Under the pieces are notes generated by a model that worked only from the letters and a program-made list of their open reading frames with translations, had not been told where the DNA came from and did no database searches. Below are positions 32,201 to 41,212 of a stretch of DNA of 64,000 nucleotides, one piece after another; the stretch's first letter is position 1, and each line of letters begins with the position of its first letter. The DNA is from Pseudoflavonifractor intestinihominis (GTDB lineage: Bacteria; Bacillota; Clostridia; Oscillospirales; Oscillospiraceae), in the NCBI RefSeq assembly GCF_040096055.1, contig NZ_JBBMFK010000022.1:1-64000 (forward strand), written 5' to 3'. Both the position numbers and the translations under genes were made by a program.

Positions 32201-32887
32201 CTATACTTCGAATTTGTAGCCTATTCCTCGAATGCTTTTAATATGTTCTGATGCAGTTTCCGAACTTTTTAACTTTTACCGTAAATTACTTATATGGCTT
32301 GAAATCGCATTGCGTGAATAAAACGAAAAATCATCATGCCAAACAGAATCCATTATCATTTCATAAGTATAGACTTGCCGTTGATTCATAATTAGCAGCG
32401 CAAGAATATCAAACTCTTTTTCGGTCAAATCAATGCATACCCCAGCTATCTCTACAGACCTGTACTCTAAGCAGAAAGACAAGTCTTTCACAGTGATGAT
32501 TGTTAGCGGTCTTCTTTTATCTTTTGGTATTTTCAAACAATTTCTCATACTATTTTTCTCTGAAAACATTTCTACCATAGGATGATTATAGGTATGTAAA
32601 TATTGAGCAGCACCAAAATGGACACATGCATACCGCTGTTCCTCCGAATATGAAGGTGGCACAACAATAATTGGTACCGCACGTTTTTGTCTCAAGATAT
32701 CCAAATCGTCTTGTGGAATCACATCAGAGCAAATAGCTACGCATATATATTCTTTAAAAGACAGCATTGCGGCCGCTTGTTTAATATTATCAGCATAGTC
32801 AAATTCAATTTCAAATTCTTTCCATCGGCCAGCAGTAACCTCATATTCATTATAGGCGTATCCTACGCCCAATACATGCGGAACCAT
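32201..32887 (-). pseudogene. OmpR-type response regulator with premature stop
   Basis: An OmpR-family regulator with a divergent receiver-like N-terminus (no clear phospho-acceptor Asp pattern) and a winged-helix C-terminus (GVCIDLTEKEFDILALLIMN ... YEMIMDSVWHDD). ATG 32887 is preceded by GGAGGTG. The frame stops at 32276 after AISSHISNLR, giving 203 residues. Reading through that single TAA gives KLKSSETASEHIKSIRGIGY and a natural stop at 32201, exactly the missing recognition helix and wing. The stop thus removes part of the DNA-binding domain. No histidine kinase gene is adjacent. Confidence 0.75.
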
Positions 32888-32923
32888 ATGTTCACCTCCT
32901 ACTACTTCTAGCAGACAGTTCAA

Positions 32924-32952
32924 AGCTGCCGAGCATAAGTTACCCGGCAGCT
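32924..32952 (-). terminator. Hairpin between degV and response regulator
   Basis: Perfect 8-bp stem AGCTGCCG/CGGCAGCT with a 13-base loop, in the gap between the degV stop and the regulator start. The T-run is weak, so it may be a leaky terminator. Confidence 0.45.
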
Positions 32953-33014
32953 CTAAACAAAACTATATTTTTCTATGATGGAGAATGCTTTTTTGCGTAT
33001 CTACAAATCCTCCG

Positions 33015-33887
33015 TCATCGATTATTTCCCCAGTAAATCAATGCCAGTGCGCCGGGACCGGTGTGTGCTCCGATGATAGGGCCAATATAAGCAATACAAA
33101 TCTCAGAATCCGGGAATTGTTCCAACAACCTTTCTTTCAGCATATCTGCTGCTTCAGGGTCATCGGCATGACCTATCAGAATCGATTTACCAAGTTCAGG
33201 TTTCCAGCCCTGTTCCATTCGGGCAATCTGAGTGGTAACAGCCTTTTTTCTTCCACGAGGTTTTTCCACTGCTTGCAGCTTTCCTTCGCTGTCCACATGA
33301 AGCAACGGTTTGATCTGCAAAGCCGTTCCCATTGCGGCTGCGGCACCTGAAACCCGCCCGCCATGTTTCAAATGGGTAAAGGTATCAACCGTAAACCAAT
33401 GACATACCTCTAATCGGTGTTCCATGACCCAAGAAGCCAATTCATCAATAGACAGTCCTTCCCTCTGCTTTTTCGCAGCTTCTCTGACTAAAAACCCTTC
33501 ACCCACTGCGGCAGCAAGCGTATCAATGCAGATGATTCTTCTTTCCGGATATTCCTGCTGTAGTTCTTCAACCGCTAAAAACGCAGACTGATATGTACCT
33601 GACAGACCAGAGGAAAAACAGAGATACAGAATATCGGTTCCCTGTCGCAGACAGGGTTCAAAATGCTTAAAATAAATCGTTGGGTTGATTTGTGAGGTCG
33701 TTGCAAAATTCCCAGCTCTTTGCAAGCGGTAGAACTCCTTGGCTGTGATTCCTTCCGGGGAACCATATGAGTATTCTGTTCCGCCGATCTCAACATTCAT
33801 AGGAATCATTTCAACAGATGGCAGACCTGCGGTTAACTCCGGTGCGAGATCTGAGGTGGCATCTGTGAAAATTTGATAGCCGTCCAT
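33015..33887 (-). CDS. DegV family fatty-acid-binding protein
   Basis: A 290-residue DegV-family protein. Typical blocks are YQIFTDATSDLAPEL at the N-terminus, FSSGLSGTYQSAFLAVEEL in the middle, FTHLKHGGRVSGAAAAMGT (lipid-head contact region) and a C-terminal GPIIGAHTGPGALALIYWG. DegV/FakB proteins bind single fatty acids and present them to a kinase; no FakA gene is nearby. ATG 33887 overlaps the TGA of the radical SAM gene, so the two are translationally coupled. Confidence 0.93.
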   Translation of the reverse strand: MDGYQIFTDATSDLAPELTAGLPSVEMIPMNVEIGGTEYSYGSPEGITAKEFYRLQRAGNFATTSQINPTIYFKHFEPCLRQGTDILYLCFSSGLSGTYQSAFLAVEELQQEYPERRIICIDTLAAAVGEGFLVREAAKKQREGLSIDELASWVMEHRLEVCHWFTVDTFTHLKHGGRVSGAAAAMGTALQIKPLLHVDSEGKLQAVEKPRGRKKAVTTQIARMEQGWKPELGKSILIGHADDPEAADMLKERLLEQFPDSEICIAYIGPIIGAHTGPGALALIYWGNNR

Positions 33888-35251
33888 CACTTCTTACACC
33901 CACTACAGCCCTGACAAGCAGCCCACAGCTCATCGGCCTTCGGCTTCCAGGTTTCTGCATAAAGTGTAGTCTTATCACACAGATGGTCAACACTTTCCGG
34001 GGACTGATACTCGGTAGAATGGGCACCGGATTTCTTTACCATGCTACGCAGACATTCAGGATTTTCCAGCATAGGACACGGCTGGAACATATTATCATTA
34101 AAGGGCTGACCGTCGTGATAGGCCATAAACAGCGGAGACTGATATGCTTCCAGCAGGGTCTTTTCACGGATGTTGGAGTCAGAGTAATGGATAAAAGCGC
34201 AAGGCTCAATGTCACCATTGGCATTGATATGCAGATAGTTGCGGCCACCAGCAATACAGCCGTTTACAAATTTCGCATCATTCTGAAAGTCAATTGTGAA
34301 AATAGGCTTTGTGCTACGGTATTCGCAGATGCGGTTATACATCTTTTCACGCTGGTCAGGAGACGGGAGCAGCTCCACAGCGGAATCGTTGCCCACAGGC
34401 ATATAGTGGAAGAACCATGCGAACTTCGCACCGCACTCCACCAGATGATCGAAGAACTCATCCGAGCTGATGGAGTCGATGTTCTTGCTGGTATAGCACC
34501 CAGATACGCCGAAAGGCAGCTTCTTTTCTTTCAGAATCTTCATCGCCCGCATAGTAGCCTGATAAGTACCCTTGCCACGGCGGAAATCAGTAGCTTCCTC
34601 GAAGCCTTCAATGCTGATGGCCGGGTAGAAGTTCTTCACCCGCAGCATCTCATCGGCAAACTTCTCATCGATAAGGGTACCGTTGGTAAAGGCAGAGAAT
34701 ACGCAGTCAGGATGCGCTTCACACAGGCGGAGCAGATCGTTCTTGCGTACCATAGGTTCACCGCCGGTGTAGAGGAACATATAGGTTCCCAGTTCATTGG
34801 CCTGATTGATGATGTCATCCAGTTCCTCATAGCTCAGATTCAGCTTATTACCGTATTCTGCCGCCCAACAGCCGGTGCAATGAAGGTTGCAGGCGGAAGT
34901 GGGGTCCATCAGGATTGCCCAGGGGATATTGCAGCCGTACTTTTCACGATTAGCCACCTGCTTGCGGCTGCCTAAGAGAGATGCATTGACAATAAAATTG
35001 CGGAAGAACACTTTGCGGACTTCAGAATCAATGTCCGTCCAAAGGCTGTTGATCAGGCGCATCCAGTTGCTGTCAGGCTGCTCCATCACCTTACGGATTT
35101 GCTGGCGCTGTGTGAGATAGAGGTTATCCTTATCGAACTTATCCGCCCAATCTAACAACTTGGGGAATGCTTCCTGCGGATTGCTGTCAACATATTTCAG
35201 CACTTGATTGACGGCGAAAGCCTGTACGCTGTCTTTAATAGAATTACTCAT
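33887..35251 (-). CDS. Radical SAM protein with SPASM-like C-terminus
   Basis: A 454-residue radical SAM enzyme. The iron-sulfur motif is ACNLHCTGCWA (about residues 118-128), followed by YTGGEPMVRKNDLL. The C-terminus has clusters C..G..YLHINANGDIEPCAFIH, CPMLENPECLR and CQGCSGCKK typical of auxiliary cluster (SPASM-like) enzymes. Substrate unknown. AGGAG precedes the ATG. The overlap with degV and the adjacent divergently controlled TetR regulator suggest a tetR-linked lipid or membrane-related pathway, but this is inference. Confidence 0.9.
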   Translation of the reverse strand: MSNSIKDSVQAFAVNQVLKYVDSNPQEAFPKLLDWADKFDKDNLYLTQRQQIRKVMEQPDSNWMRLINSLWTDIDSEVRKVFFRNFIVNASLLGSRKQVANREKYGCNIPWAILMDPTSACNLHCTGCWAAEYGNKLNLSYEELDDIINQANELGTYMFLYTGGEPMVRKNDLLRLCEAHPDCVFSAFTNGTLIDEKFADEMLRVKNFYPAISIEGFEEATDFRRGKGTYQATMRAMKILKEKKLPFGVSGCYTSKNIDSISSDEFFDHLVECGAKFAWFFHYMPVGNDSAVELLPSPDQREKMYNRICEYRSTKPIFTIDFQNDAKFVNGCIAGGRNYLHINANGDIEPCAFIHYSDSNIREKTLLEAYQSPLFMAYHDGQPFNDNMFQPCPMLENPECLRSMVKKSGAHSTEYQSPESVDHLCDKTTLYAETWKPKADELWAACQGCSGCKK

Positions 35252-35323
35252 GGTTTTGTCTCCTTTTCTATTTTTTTCATTCTTTGTTTTTCATCAGATC
35301 ATTCAAGACAATCGCTTGTTCAC

Positions 35324-35941
35324 TCATTTCAAATACTCCTCCTTATAAAAATTTTTCCGCAGAATTGCGATGTTCTTCTCAAAATCCTCCATGACAGCCT
35401 GAAAATCGAAAGCCGCCGCCCCCCGGTACCCGGCCACATAGCCCTCGGCCATCAGAAGCAGCATCTGAAAGACCGGCTGGGCATCCTCTGGGTCTTTGAA
35501 TTTCAAAGCATCCTCTTCCCGCAGAACAAGATCGTTTCGGAATCTGCCGGTCTCCTCCGTCAGGATCGCCAGCGTATCCGTCACCTCGGGAGAATTTTCC
35601 TCCCAGGCACTGGTAATAAACTGCAAGATAAAAGGCTGATTTTGGAGCCCCTCCATTTTCATGCGGCTGGATGCCAGAATCCTGTCGAACAAATCTGTTT
35701 CGGAATCGAGGGCTTCCTTATCAAATAGTCCCTCTATGATTTTCTTGCAGTATTCCAGCAGGTAAATGTAGAGCTGCTTTTTACTGCCGAAATACTGAAA
35801 CACAGACGCTTTGGAAATGTGTGCGGCTACCGCAATATCATTGATTGAGGCTTTTTCATAACCAAACTTGCCGAAGCACTGGAGCGCCGCATTGAGAATG
35901 GTCAATCTCTTTTCTTCGGTCAGGGCCAAAAATTTGTCCAA
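35324..35941 (-). CDS. TetR/AcrR family regulator
   Basis: A 205-residue TetR-family repressor. The helix-turn-helix is FGKFGYEKASINDIAVAAHI and SKASVFQYFGSKKQLYIYLL. The start is TTG at 35941, placed 7 bases after AGGAGG. Its promoter region contains two copies of an ATAACCGAAACGGTTAT-type palindrome, implying autoregulation. It shares orientation with the radical SAM and degV genes, 72 bp upstream of them. A truncated inverted copy of its first 32 codons and full promoter lies at 36448-36626. Confidence 0.93.
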   Translation of the reverse strand: MDKFLALTEEKRLTILNAALQCFGKFGYEKASINDIAVAAHISKASVFQYFGSKKQLYIYLLEYCKKIIEGLFDKEALDSETDLFDRILASSRMKMEGLQNQPFILQFITSAWEENSPEVTDTLAILTEETGRFRNDLVLREEDALKFKDPEDAQPVFQMLLLMAEGYVAGYRGAAAFDFQAVMEDFEKNIAILRKNFYKEEYLK

Positions 35942-35963
35942 TTCATTTCCTCCTTTTTACACA

Positions 35964-36013
35964 ATAACCGTTTCGGTTATTTAGAGTATAGCACCAATAA
36001 CCGAAACGGTCAA
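35964..36013 (-). promoter_or_regulatory. tetR promoter and operators
   Basis: Minus strand: TTGACC (-35, 36008-36013), 17 bp, TATACT (-10, 35985-35990). A perfect 17-bp palindrome ATAACCGAAACGGTTAT lies downstream at 35964-35980, and a related half-palindrome (ATAACCGAAACGGT, plus strand 35997-36010) overlaps the -35 box. Confidence 0.8.
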
Positions 36014-36170
36014 GTATTTTGGAGTATGATTCAAAAGTTTTCTTTTTATACTGTTAGACCAACGAAGATTAGTCTCGAAAGTACCGGTGTGTTCAAGTCA
36101 GCAGTTGCACGAAAATGTAATTCGTTCAAATACTACTACCTGAAATATAAAATTACATTGGGTGATGTCT

Positions 36171-36527
36171 ATGAAATTTGAACGCGATGAGCGCAAATTT
36201 GATTTCCACGATATAGGGTGCGAGATAAAGCGCAAAAGAGAAACCAGCGGGATGACACAGGATCAACTGGCCCTTATCATTGACCGTGATCCCCGCACCA
36301 TCATATATAACGAAAACGACGGTCAGCATCCGAGCTTGAACACTTTTTATCAGATGGTGACAATGTTCGATATATCGGTGGATCAGTTCTTTTATCCAGA
36401 CATGAGCGCAGATGACGCTTGCAAAAAGCGCATCAATACACTTGCTGCATTAACACTTGACCGATTCGGTTATTGGTGCTATACTCTGAATAACCGAAAC
36501 GGTTATTGTGTAAGAAGAAGGAAATGA
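36171..36527 (+). pseudogene. XRE-family regulator, 3' end replaced by duplicated tetR promoter
   Basis: The first 95 or so residues form an XRE helix-turn-helix protein: IGCEIKRKRETSGMTQDQLA, then LIIDRDPRTIIYNEN and FDISVDQFFYPD. At about 36450 the reading frame enters the inverted copy of the tetR promoter and ends LNNRNGYCVRRRK, which is translated operator DNA. The natural C-terminus is therefore lost. ATG 36171 is one of several possible starts; no strong ribosome binding site is visible. Confidence 0.7.
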
Positions 36528-36626
36528 ATTGAACAAATTTTTGGCCCTGACCGAAGAAAAGAGATTGACCATTCTCAATGCGGCGTTCCAGTGCTTCGGC
36601 AAGTTTGGTTATGAAAAAGCCTCAAT
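36448..36626 (+). repeat. Inverted partial duplication of the tetR promoter and 5' end
   Basis: About 180 bp nearly identical to the reverse complement of roughly 35833-36017. It keeps the -35 TTGACC (36457-36462), a 17-bp spacer, the -10 TATACT (36480-36485) and the exact operator palindrome ATAACCGAAACGGTTAT (36490-36506), now pointing right toward the hydrolase operon. Confidence 0.85.
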
Positions 36627-36693
36627 GTCGATTCTGTTATATTACGCATATCGCAGAAAATTAAGTAAGAAAACTGCCAATGACAAAGAGTAA
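36529..36693 (+). pseudogene. Truncated tetR copy (54 codons)
   Basis: TTG at 36529 starts LNKFLALTEEKRLTILNAAF and FGKFGYEKASM, matching the N-terminus of the TetR regulator at 35324-35941. After codon 33 the sequence changes to SILLYYAYRRKLSKK and ends. The helix-turn-helix is incomplete, so it cannot bind DNA as TetR does. The ribosome binding site is weaker than in the original (AGAAGGAAA). Confidence 0.8.
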
Positions 36694-36722
36694 GTTATAC
36701 CCACGTTATGAAAGGACGTGCT

Positions 36723-37703
36723 ATGAAGGATTCATTGAAAAAAGGATTGATAATAGGTGCTGCCGGTAGTGCGATTTGTGTGCTTTGGCATCATCTTCTA
36801 ACCAAAAAGATGATGCAGCTCGCCATGGATCGGGTTGCGCCGCAGGACAGAAGCAACGGAAAAATGCGTGTGTCCGGTTCACCTGAAATGATAGAAACCA
36901 CTGAAATTGTAAAAAAGGCAGCTGGTCAGCTCGAAAAAAGCGGCTGTGACGTGGTGGAAATCACTGCTCACGACGGAATTTCATTGATTGGGCATTGGTG
37001 TCCCTGCGAAGAACCGAAAAGAACTATAGTTGCCATGCACGGGTGGCGTTCCTCCTGGTCACATGATTTTGGTCTAATCGCAGATTTCTGGCGCAATAAT
37101 CATTGTTCTGTACTCTACGCAGAGCAGCGGGGACAAAATAATAGCGGCGGCGACCATATGAGTTTAGGTTTGCTGGAACGCTACGATTGCCTGGCATGGA
37201 CAAATTGGATAAACGAGAAAACAGGAAAAAGCATTCCCATCTATCTTGCCGGGGTATCCATGGGTGCAACCTCTGTGCTAATGGCGTCCGAACTGGAACT
37301 GCCGGATAATGTATTTGGAATCGCAGCGGACAGTGCATTTACTTCGCTCCATGCAATTTGGAAACATGTCTCCGAAAGCAATCTGCATATTCCTTATGCT
37401 CTGCATAAAACAGGTGCCGATAGGATGTGCAAAAAGCGCATCCAAATGGATGCTGATGCTGCCTCAACTACAGAAGCGTTGAAGCACTGCCAAATTCCTG
37501 TTCTTTTTGTCCACGGAACAGATGACCACTTTGTTCCAGTTGAAATGACATACGAAAACTATAAAGCCTGTACATCAGAAAAGCGTCTGCTGATTGTTCC
37601 GGGCGCTGACCACTGTATGAGCTATCTCGTAGGAAAAAGCACCTACGAGCGCATTGCAAAAGAGTTTTGGGAATTTTGCGAACAGCGGAAAAAGAATCCG
37701 TAG
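36723..37703 (+). CDS. Alpha/beta hydrolase with N-terminal membrane segment
   Basis: A 326-residue alpha/beta hydrolase. A hydrophobic N-terminal segment (GLIIGAAGSAICVLWH) suggests membrane anchoring. The catalytic triad is recognisable: nucleophile Ser in YLAGVSMGATSVL, acid in FVHGTDDHFVP, and His in GADHCMSY; the oxyanion region is VAMHGWRSSWSHD. Substrate unknown; relatives act on acyl esters. It is the first gene of a rightward operon with cardiolipin synthase and an AI-2E-type transporter, downstream of the duplicated tetR promoter-operator. ATG 36723 follows AAAGGA; 36708 is an alternative. Confidence 0.85.
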   Translation: MKDSLKKGLIIGAAGSAICVLWHHLLTKKMMQLAMDRVAPQDRSNGKMRVSGSPEMIETTEIVKKAAGQLEKSGCDVVEITAHDGISLIGHWCPCEEPKRTIVAMHGWRSSWSHDFGLIADFWRNNHCSVLYAEQRGQNNSGGDHMSLGLLERYDCLAWTNWINEKTGKSIPIYLAGVSMGATSVLMASELELPDNVFGIAADSAFTSLHAIWKHVSESNLHIPYALHKTGADRMCKKRIQMDADAASTTEALKHCQIPVLFVHGTDDHFVPVEMTYENYKACTSEKRLLIVPGADHCMSYLVGKSTYERIAKEFWEFCEQRKKNP

Positions 37704-37730
37704 ATTTGAGTTTGAAGGGGGGGAATCATT

Positions 37731-39266
37731 ATGCGCCAGCGTTGGCTCCGTGTCTTATTCCGTAGAAGGATGTTGACGATACTCCTGCTACTTTTACAGG
37801 TATATTTTCTTATATGCCTTGTACTTGGGGGAAGTCAGCTTTCCCGAAATTTCAGTCGCCTACTGACAATCGTCAGTATCATTGCGGTGCTTTATATCGT
37901 TTCCCAGAAAGACAAAGGCGCCTACAAAACTGCATGGGCGATCCTGATCCTAACCTTCCCGTTGTTTGGTGGACTGATGTATCTTTTGTCTAATGCACAA
38001 TCCTCGAAATGGCGCTTTGCAAAAAGTGTCCTCCATACACAACAAAAGGCAAAACCACTCTATGCACTCCCCGGCATTTGCTATGAAAGCGCAACAAAAC
38101 AACTGCCTGAATATTACCCTCAAATTCATTACTTGCAGGAATACACGGGGTTTCCAATATATGCAGATACAGAAACACATTACCTTACACCGGGTGAACG
38201 AAAGCTGGAAACACTTTTGGCGGAACTTGAAAAAGCCGAGAAGTACATATTTCTGGAATATTTCATCGTGCAGGAAGGCGTTATGTGGAACAGCATCTTG
38301 GAAGTTTTGAAGCGAAAAACCACGCAAGGCGTAACTGTGCGACTGATTTATGACGATATGGGTTGCTTTCTCACTCTTCCGAAAGACTACGCAAAGCAGC
38401 TAAAAAAACACGGTATCCAGTGCGCCGTATTCAATCCCTTCCGACCTGTTCTGACCGTAAAGCAAAATAACAGAGATCACCGAAAAATAGCGGTCATTGA
38501 TGGAAAGGTGGCTTTTACCGGAGGTATCAATCTGGCAGATGAATACATCAACGCCATTGAGAAACACGGACACTGGAAAGATGCAGCGATCATGCTGAAA
38601 GGCAAAGCCGCATGGAGTTTCACACTAATTTTTTTACAGACGTGGGAAATTTGTACCCATACAGACGAGGACTACGAAATCTTCTACCCATGGAAAGAAC
38701 AAGAGTGCCCTGTTACTGCAAAGGGGTTTGTTCAGCCATACGCTGACAGTCCAATGGATGAAGAAAATGTGGGCGAACACGTTTACCTGCATATCTTAAA
38801 CAATGCAAAGAAGTACGTGTATATCAACACCCCATATCTGATTGTCGATGATAGTATGCTTTCCGCTTTGCGTCTTGCGGCAAAAAGTGGTGTAGATATA
38901 CGCATCATCACACCCCACCGCTGGGATAAATGGTGGGTACACATGACCACACGCTCGTATTACCGAGAGCTGATAAAATCAGGCGTTAAAATCTACGAAT
39001 ATACCAATGGTTTCATCCACTCCAAAACCTTTGTGTCCGATGACCGTACTGCAACAGTCGGGACAACAAATTTGGATTTTCGCAGCTTATATCTGCACTA
39101 TGAATGTGGTGCTCTGCTCTATGAGGCCAAAGCTGTTATGGAAGTCAAGGAGGATTTTCTGCAAACGCTGGAGATATGCCAACAGGTGACAGAAAAGGAT
39201 TGCAAAACAAATATCGTAGTGCATCTGCTCCAGGATATACTGCGGCTATTTGCACCACTAATGTAA
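37731..39266 (+). CDS. cls: Cardiolipin synthase (phospholipase D family)
   Basis: A 511-residue bacterial cardiolipin synthase. Two N-terminal membrane segments (ILLLLLQVYFLICLVLG; TAWAILILTFPLFGGLMYLL) precede two phospholipase D active sites: NRDHRKIAVIDGKVAFTGG (about residues 245-263) and GFIHSKTFVSDDRTATVGT (about 427-445), each with the HxK(x4)D pattern. It should join two phosphatidylglycerols at the inner membrane. It starts 27 bp after the hydrolase gene. Placement with a hydrolase and under a TetR operator suggests an envelope-lipid response. Confidence 0.94.
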   Translation: MRQRWLRVLFRRRMLTILLLLLQVYFLICLVLGGSQLSRNFSRLLTIVSIIAVLYIVSQKDKGAYKTAWAILILTFPLFGGLMYLLSNAQSSKWRFAKSVLHTQQKAKPLYALPGICYESATKQLPEYYPQIHYLQEYTGFPIYADTETHYLTPGERKLETLLAELEKAEKYIFLEYFIVQEGVMWNSILEVLKRKTTQGVTVRLIYDDMGCFLTLPKDYAKQLKKHGIQCAVFNPFRPVLTVKQNNRDHRKIAVIDGKVAFTGGINLADEYINAIEKHGHWKDAAIMLKGKAAWSFTLIFLQTWEICTHTDEDYEIFYPWKEQECPVTAKGFVQPYADSPMDEENVGEHVYLHILNNAKKYVYINTPYLIVDDSMLSALRLAAKSGVDIRIITPHRWDKWWVHMTTRSYYRELIKSGVKIYEYTNGFIHSKTFVSDDRTATVGTTNLDFRSLYLHYECGALLYEAKAVMEVKEDFLQTLEICQQVTEKDCKTNIVVHLLQDILRLFAPLM

Positions 39267-39278
39267 GGAGGGTCTTGA

Positions 39279-40469
39279 ATGTTTGAAGATATTGAAACAC
39301 ACAAAAAATTATCAAAGTGGATTATCGGAACGTTTACAGCCTGCATTTTGATTTATCTTGGCATCCGACATATTAGTCATGTAGCTGATGCCGTGATGTG
39401 GTTGAAAGACCTGCTGAACCCACTTTTAATTGGATTGATTTTGGCGTTGTTTCTGAATGTTCCGTTGGGGGTTATTGAAAGACATCTGTTCCCCAAACAT
39501 CCGACATCTAGGAAAACGAAAATGCGCCGCCCGCTTGCGATCCTGCTTTCATTTATTTTGGTGATAGGGGTCTTTGTCGGTGTTGCTTTTCTTGTTATTC
39601 CCGAATTGATCGATGCAGTATCTATTGTCATATCATCCTTGACGAATGGTCTGGATCAACTGGTGGCATTTGAAAGCACGGCTGACTATTCTAAAATCCC
39701 ATTCGGAGAACAGCTGTCCCAAATTGATATTGATTTTCTTGAACTGAAAGACAATTTGAATGAATGGTTGAATCAATTGGGAACCACCATTATGGACACT
39801 GCTGCTTCCGCATTTGGAAGCGTGGTTGCGACGGCAGTCGATTTTGCGATTGGTCTTGTGTTCTCAATTTATATTTTGGCCAATAAGGAGAAATTAAAAA
39901 GTCAGATCACCCGAATTGTCCGTGTATGGATTCCAGCATGTTTTGCCGAGCGGGGCATTCATGTGGCAGCTGTCTGTGAAAAAAACTTCAAGCTTTTTGT
40001 AGCAGGGCAAACGACTGAGGCAATAATTTTAGGCAGCCTGTGTGCAATCGGTATGTTAATTCTGAGAATACCATATGCGCCGATGATCGGTGCGCTTGTT
40101 GGGGTAACAGCACTGATTCCCTATGTCGGTGCCTGGATTGCTACACTTGTGGGTGCATTTTTGATTCTGACAGTCAATCCTTTTAAGGCACTGGTATTCA
40201 TTATTTTCCTGCTTACTTTGCAACAGATCGAAGGAAATGCAATCTATCCGAAAGTTGTGGGCGCAAAAATCAACCTTCCTGCCATGTGGGTTTTAGCGGC
40301 AATCACAATAGGTGGCAATCTGGCTGGACCAATCGGTATGTTGCTTGGCGTACCTGCCGCAGCAGCCACTTACGCTCTTTTGAAAGAAGCAACCGATAAG
40401 CGGGAAACGCATCTGAAAACACAAGAAAAAGAGCAGATGGGTAATTCACATAAACAGAATATATCCTAA
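39279..40469 (+). CDS. AI-2E family transporter (TqsA-like permease)
   Basis: A 396-residue AI-2E-family membrane protein with about seven or eight hydrophobic segments, including LLIGLILALFLNVPLGV, LAILLSFILVIGVFVGVAFL and the conserved C-terminal EGNAIYPKVVGAKINLPAMW followed by GGNLAGPIGMLLGVPAAA. Members export diverse substrates, often Na+ or H+ coupled; the autoinducer-2 name is historical and not proof of substrate. AGGAGGG precedes the ATG, 12 bp after cls. Last gene of the operon. Confidence 0.93.
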   Translation: MFEDIETHKKLSKWIIGTFTACILIYLGIRHISHVADAVMWLKDLLNPLLIGLILALFLNVPLGVIERHLFPKHPTSRKTKMRRPLAILLSFILVIGVFVGVAFLVIPELIDAVSIVISSLTNGLDQLVAFESTADYSKIPFGEQLSQIDIDFLELKDNLNEWLNQLGTTIMDTAASAFGSVVATAVDFAIGLVFSIYILANKEKLKSQITRIVRVWIPACFAERGIHVAAVCEKNFKLFVAGQTTEAIILGSLCAIGMLILRIPYAPMIGALVGVTALIPYVGAWIATLVGAFLILTVNPFKALVFIIFLLTLQQIEGNAIYPKVVGAKINLPAMWVLAAITIGGNLAGPIGMLLGVPAAAATYALLKEATDKRETHLKTQEKEQMGNSHKQNIS

Positions 40470-40498
40470 AAAAATTATCTCAAGATAAAAACTCATAG

Positions 40499-40556
40499 TA
40501 GGGTGTAAGGACTCATGATATAAAAATATCAAGGGTCTTTGCGCCCTATTCGTTTT
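40499..40556 (+). terminator. Terminator of hydrolase-cls-transporter operon
   Basis: Long stem GGGTGTAAGGACTC-TGATA / TATCA-GGGTCTTTGCGCCC with several G-T pairs, followed by TTCGTTTTTT. Confidence 0.7.
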
Positions 40557-40656
40557 TTATATTACAAAATCGGCATTATCATACCTTTTAGCGGGCATAA
40601 TAAGGTTATTCCTCAAAACAAATCGGCACGATACAATGTTATTGAGGTGAATGATT

Positions 40657-41013
40657 ATGCCGATTGACGATTTAACCGCTTTGGGTCAAATAATGCGGGA
40701 GGCCCGAAAGAAAAAAGACCTGACACAGCAGGAGCTTTCAGATCTGAGCCATGTTTCTGTAAAACAAATTGCCAACATTGAAAAAGGGCAGATGAACCCT
40801 TCCTATTTGATTTTAAGAGCATTGGCCAAGGTTTTGAACATCTCTCTGGACTCTCTAATAAATCCGGATGTTTCTCCAGAAGATGAGGGAGCCAACCAGA
40901 TGAAAATGCTTTATTCCAGTTGCCCGTCAGAAATGCGTGAAACCCTGCTGCACCATACACAGGAGACCATGCAGGAATTAACAGAACTATCTAAGAAAAT
41001 TGAAGCGAATTGA
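40657..41013 (+). CDS. XRE-family transcriptional regulator
   Basis: A 118-residue XRE regulator. The helix-turn-helix is LGQIMREARKKKDLTQQELS, then DLSHVSVKQIANIEKGQMNP, followed by a short helical C-terminus (about 75-118). GAGGTGA lies 8 bases before the ATG at 40657. It stands alone between the cls operon and the end of the right-hand ICE, and could regulate either. It is closed by its own terminator. Confidence 0.88.
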   Translation: MPIDDLTALGQIMREARKKKDLTQQELSDLSHVSVKQIANIEKGQMNPSYLILRALAKVLNISLDSLINPDVSPEDEGANQMKMLYSSCPSEMRETLLHHTQETMQELTELSKKIEAN

Positions 41014-41058
41014 GCCAGTGAGTGAAATTTGACGGTTTCCTCTCTGGCTCTTTTCATT
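41012..41058 (+). terminator. Terminator after XRE gene
   Basis: Stem GAGCCAG/CTGGCTC, long loop with additional GAG/CTC pairing, then TTTTCATTT. Confidence 0.65.
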
Positions 41059-41086
41059 TCTGCAAAGAAAGCGGCAAGCGATGCCT

Positions 41087-41212
41087 GTGGCTATCCAGAT
41101 AGCCCCACGCGCTTGTTGAGGGAAGTCCCCCAAGCCCCCTTGGAACACAGATTTTCAATCTGTGGCTGCGCGTTCTTGTGAACGCTTTTGACTGCGACCA
41201 GCTCACCGCTGG
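41087..41212. repeat. Cluster of hairpins at 3' end of ICE relaxase gene
   Basis: Consecutive stems: GTGGCTAT/ATAGCCCCAC (41087-41108), CACAGATT/AATCTGTG (41146-41164, 3-base loop), GCGTTC/GAACGC (41170-41185), CCAGC/GCTGG (41198-41212, overlapping the relaxase stop). They may represent the terminator region, an oriT or the element end. Confidence 0.5.

Noticed and set aside
33015..35941. RiPP biosynthesis cluster around the radical SAM gene
   Set aside because: No precursor peptide or peptide exporter is visible nearby; the radical SAM gene is coupled to degV instead.
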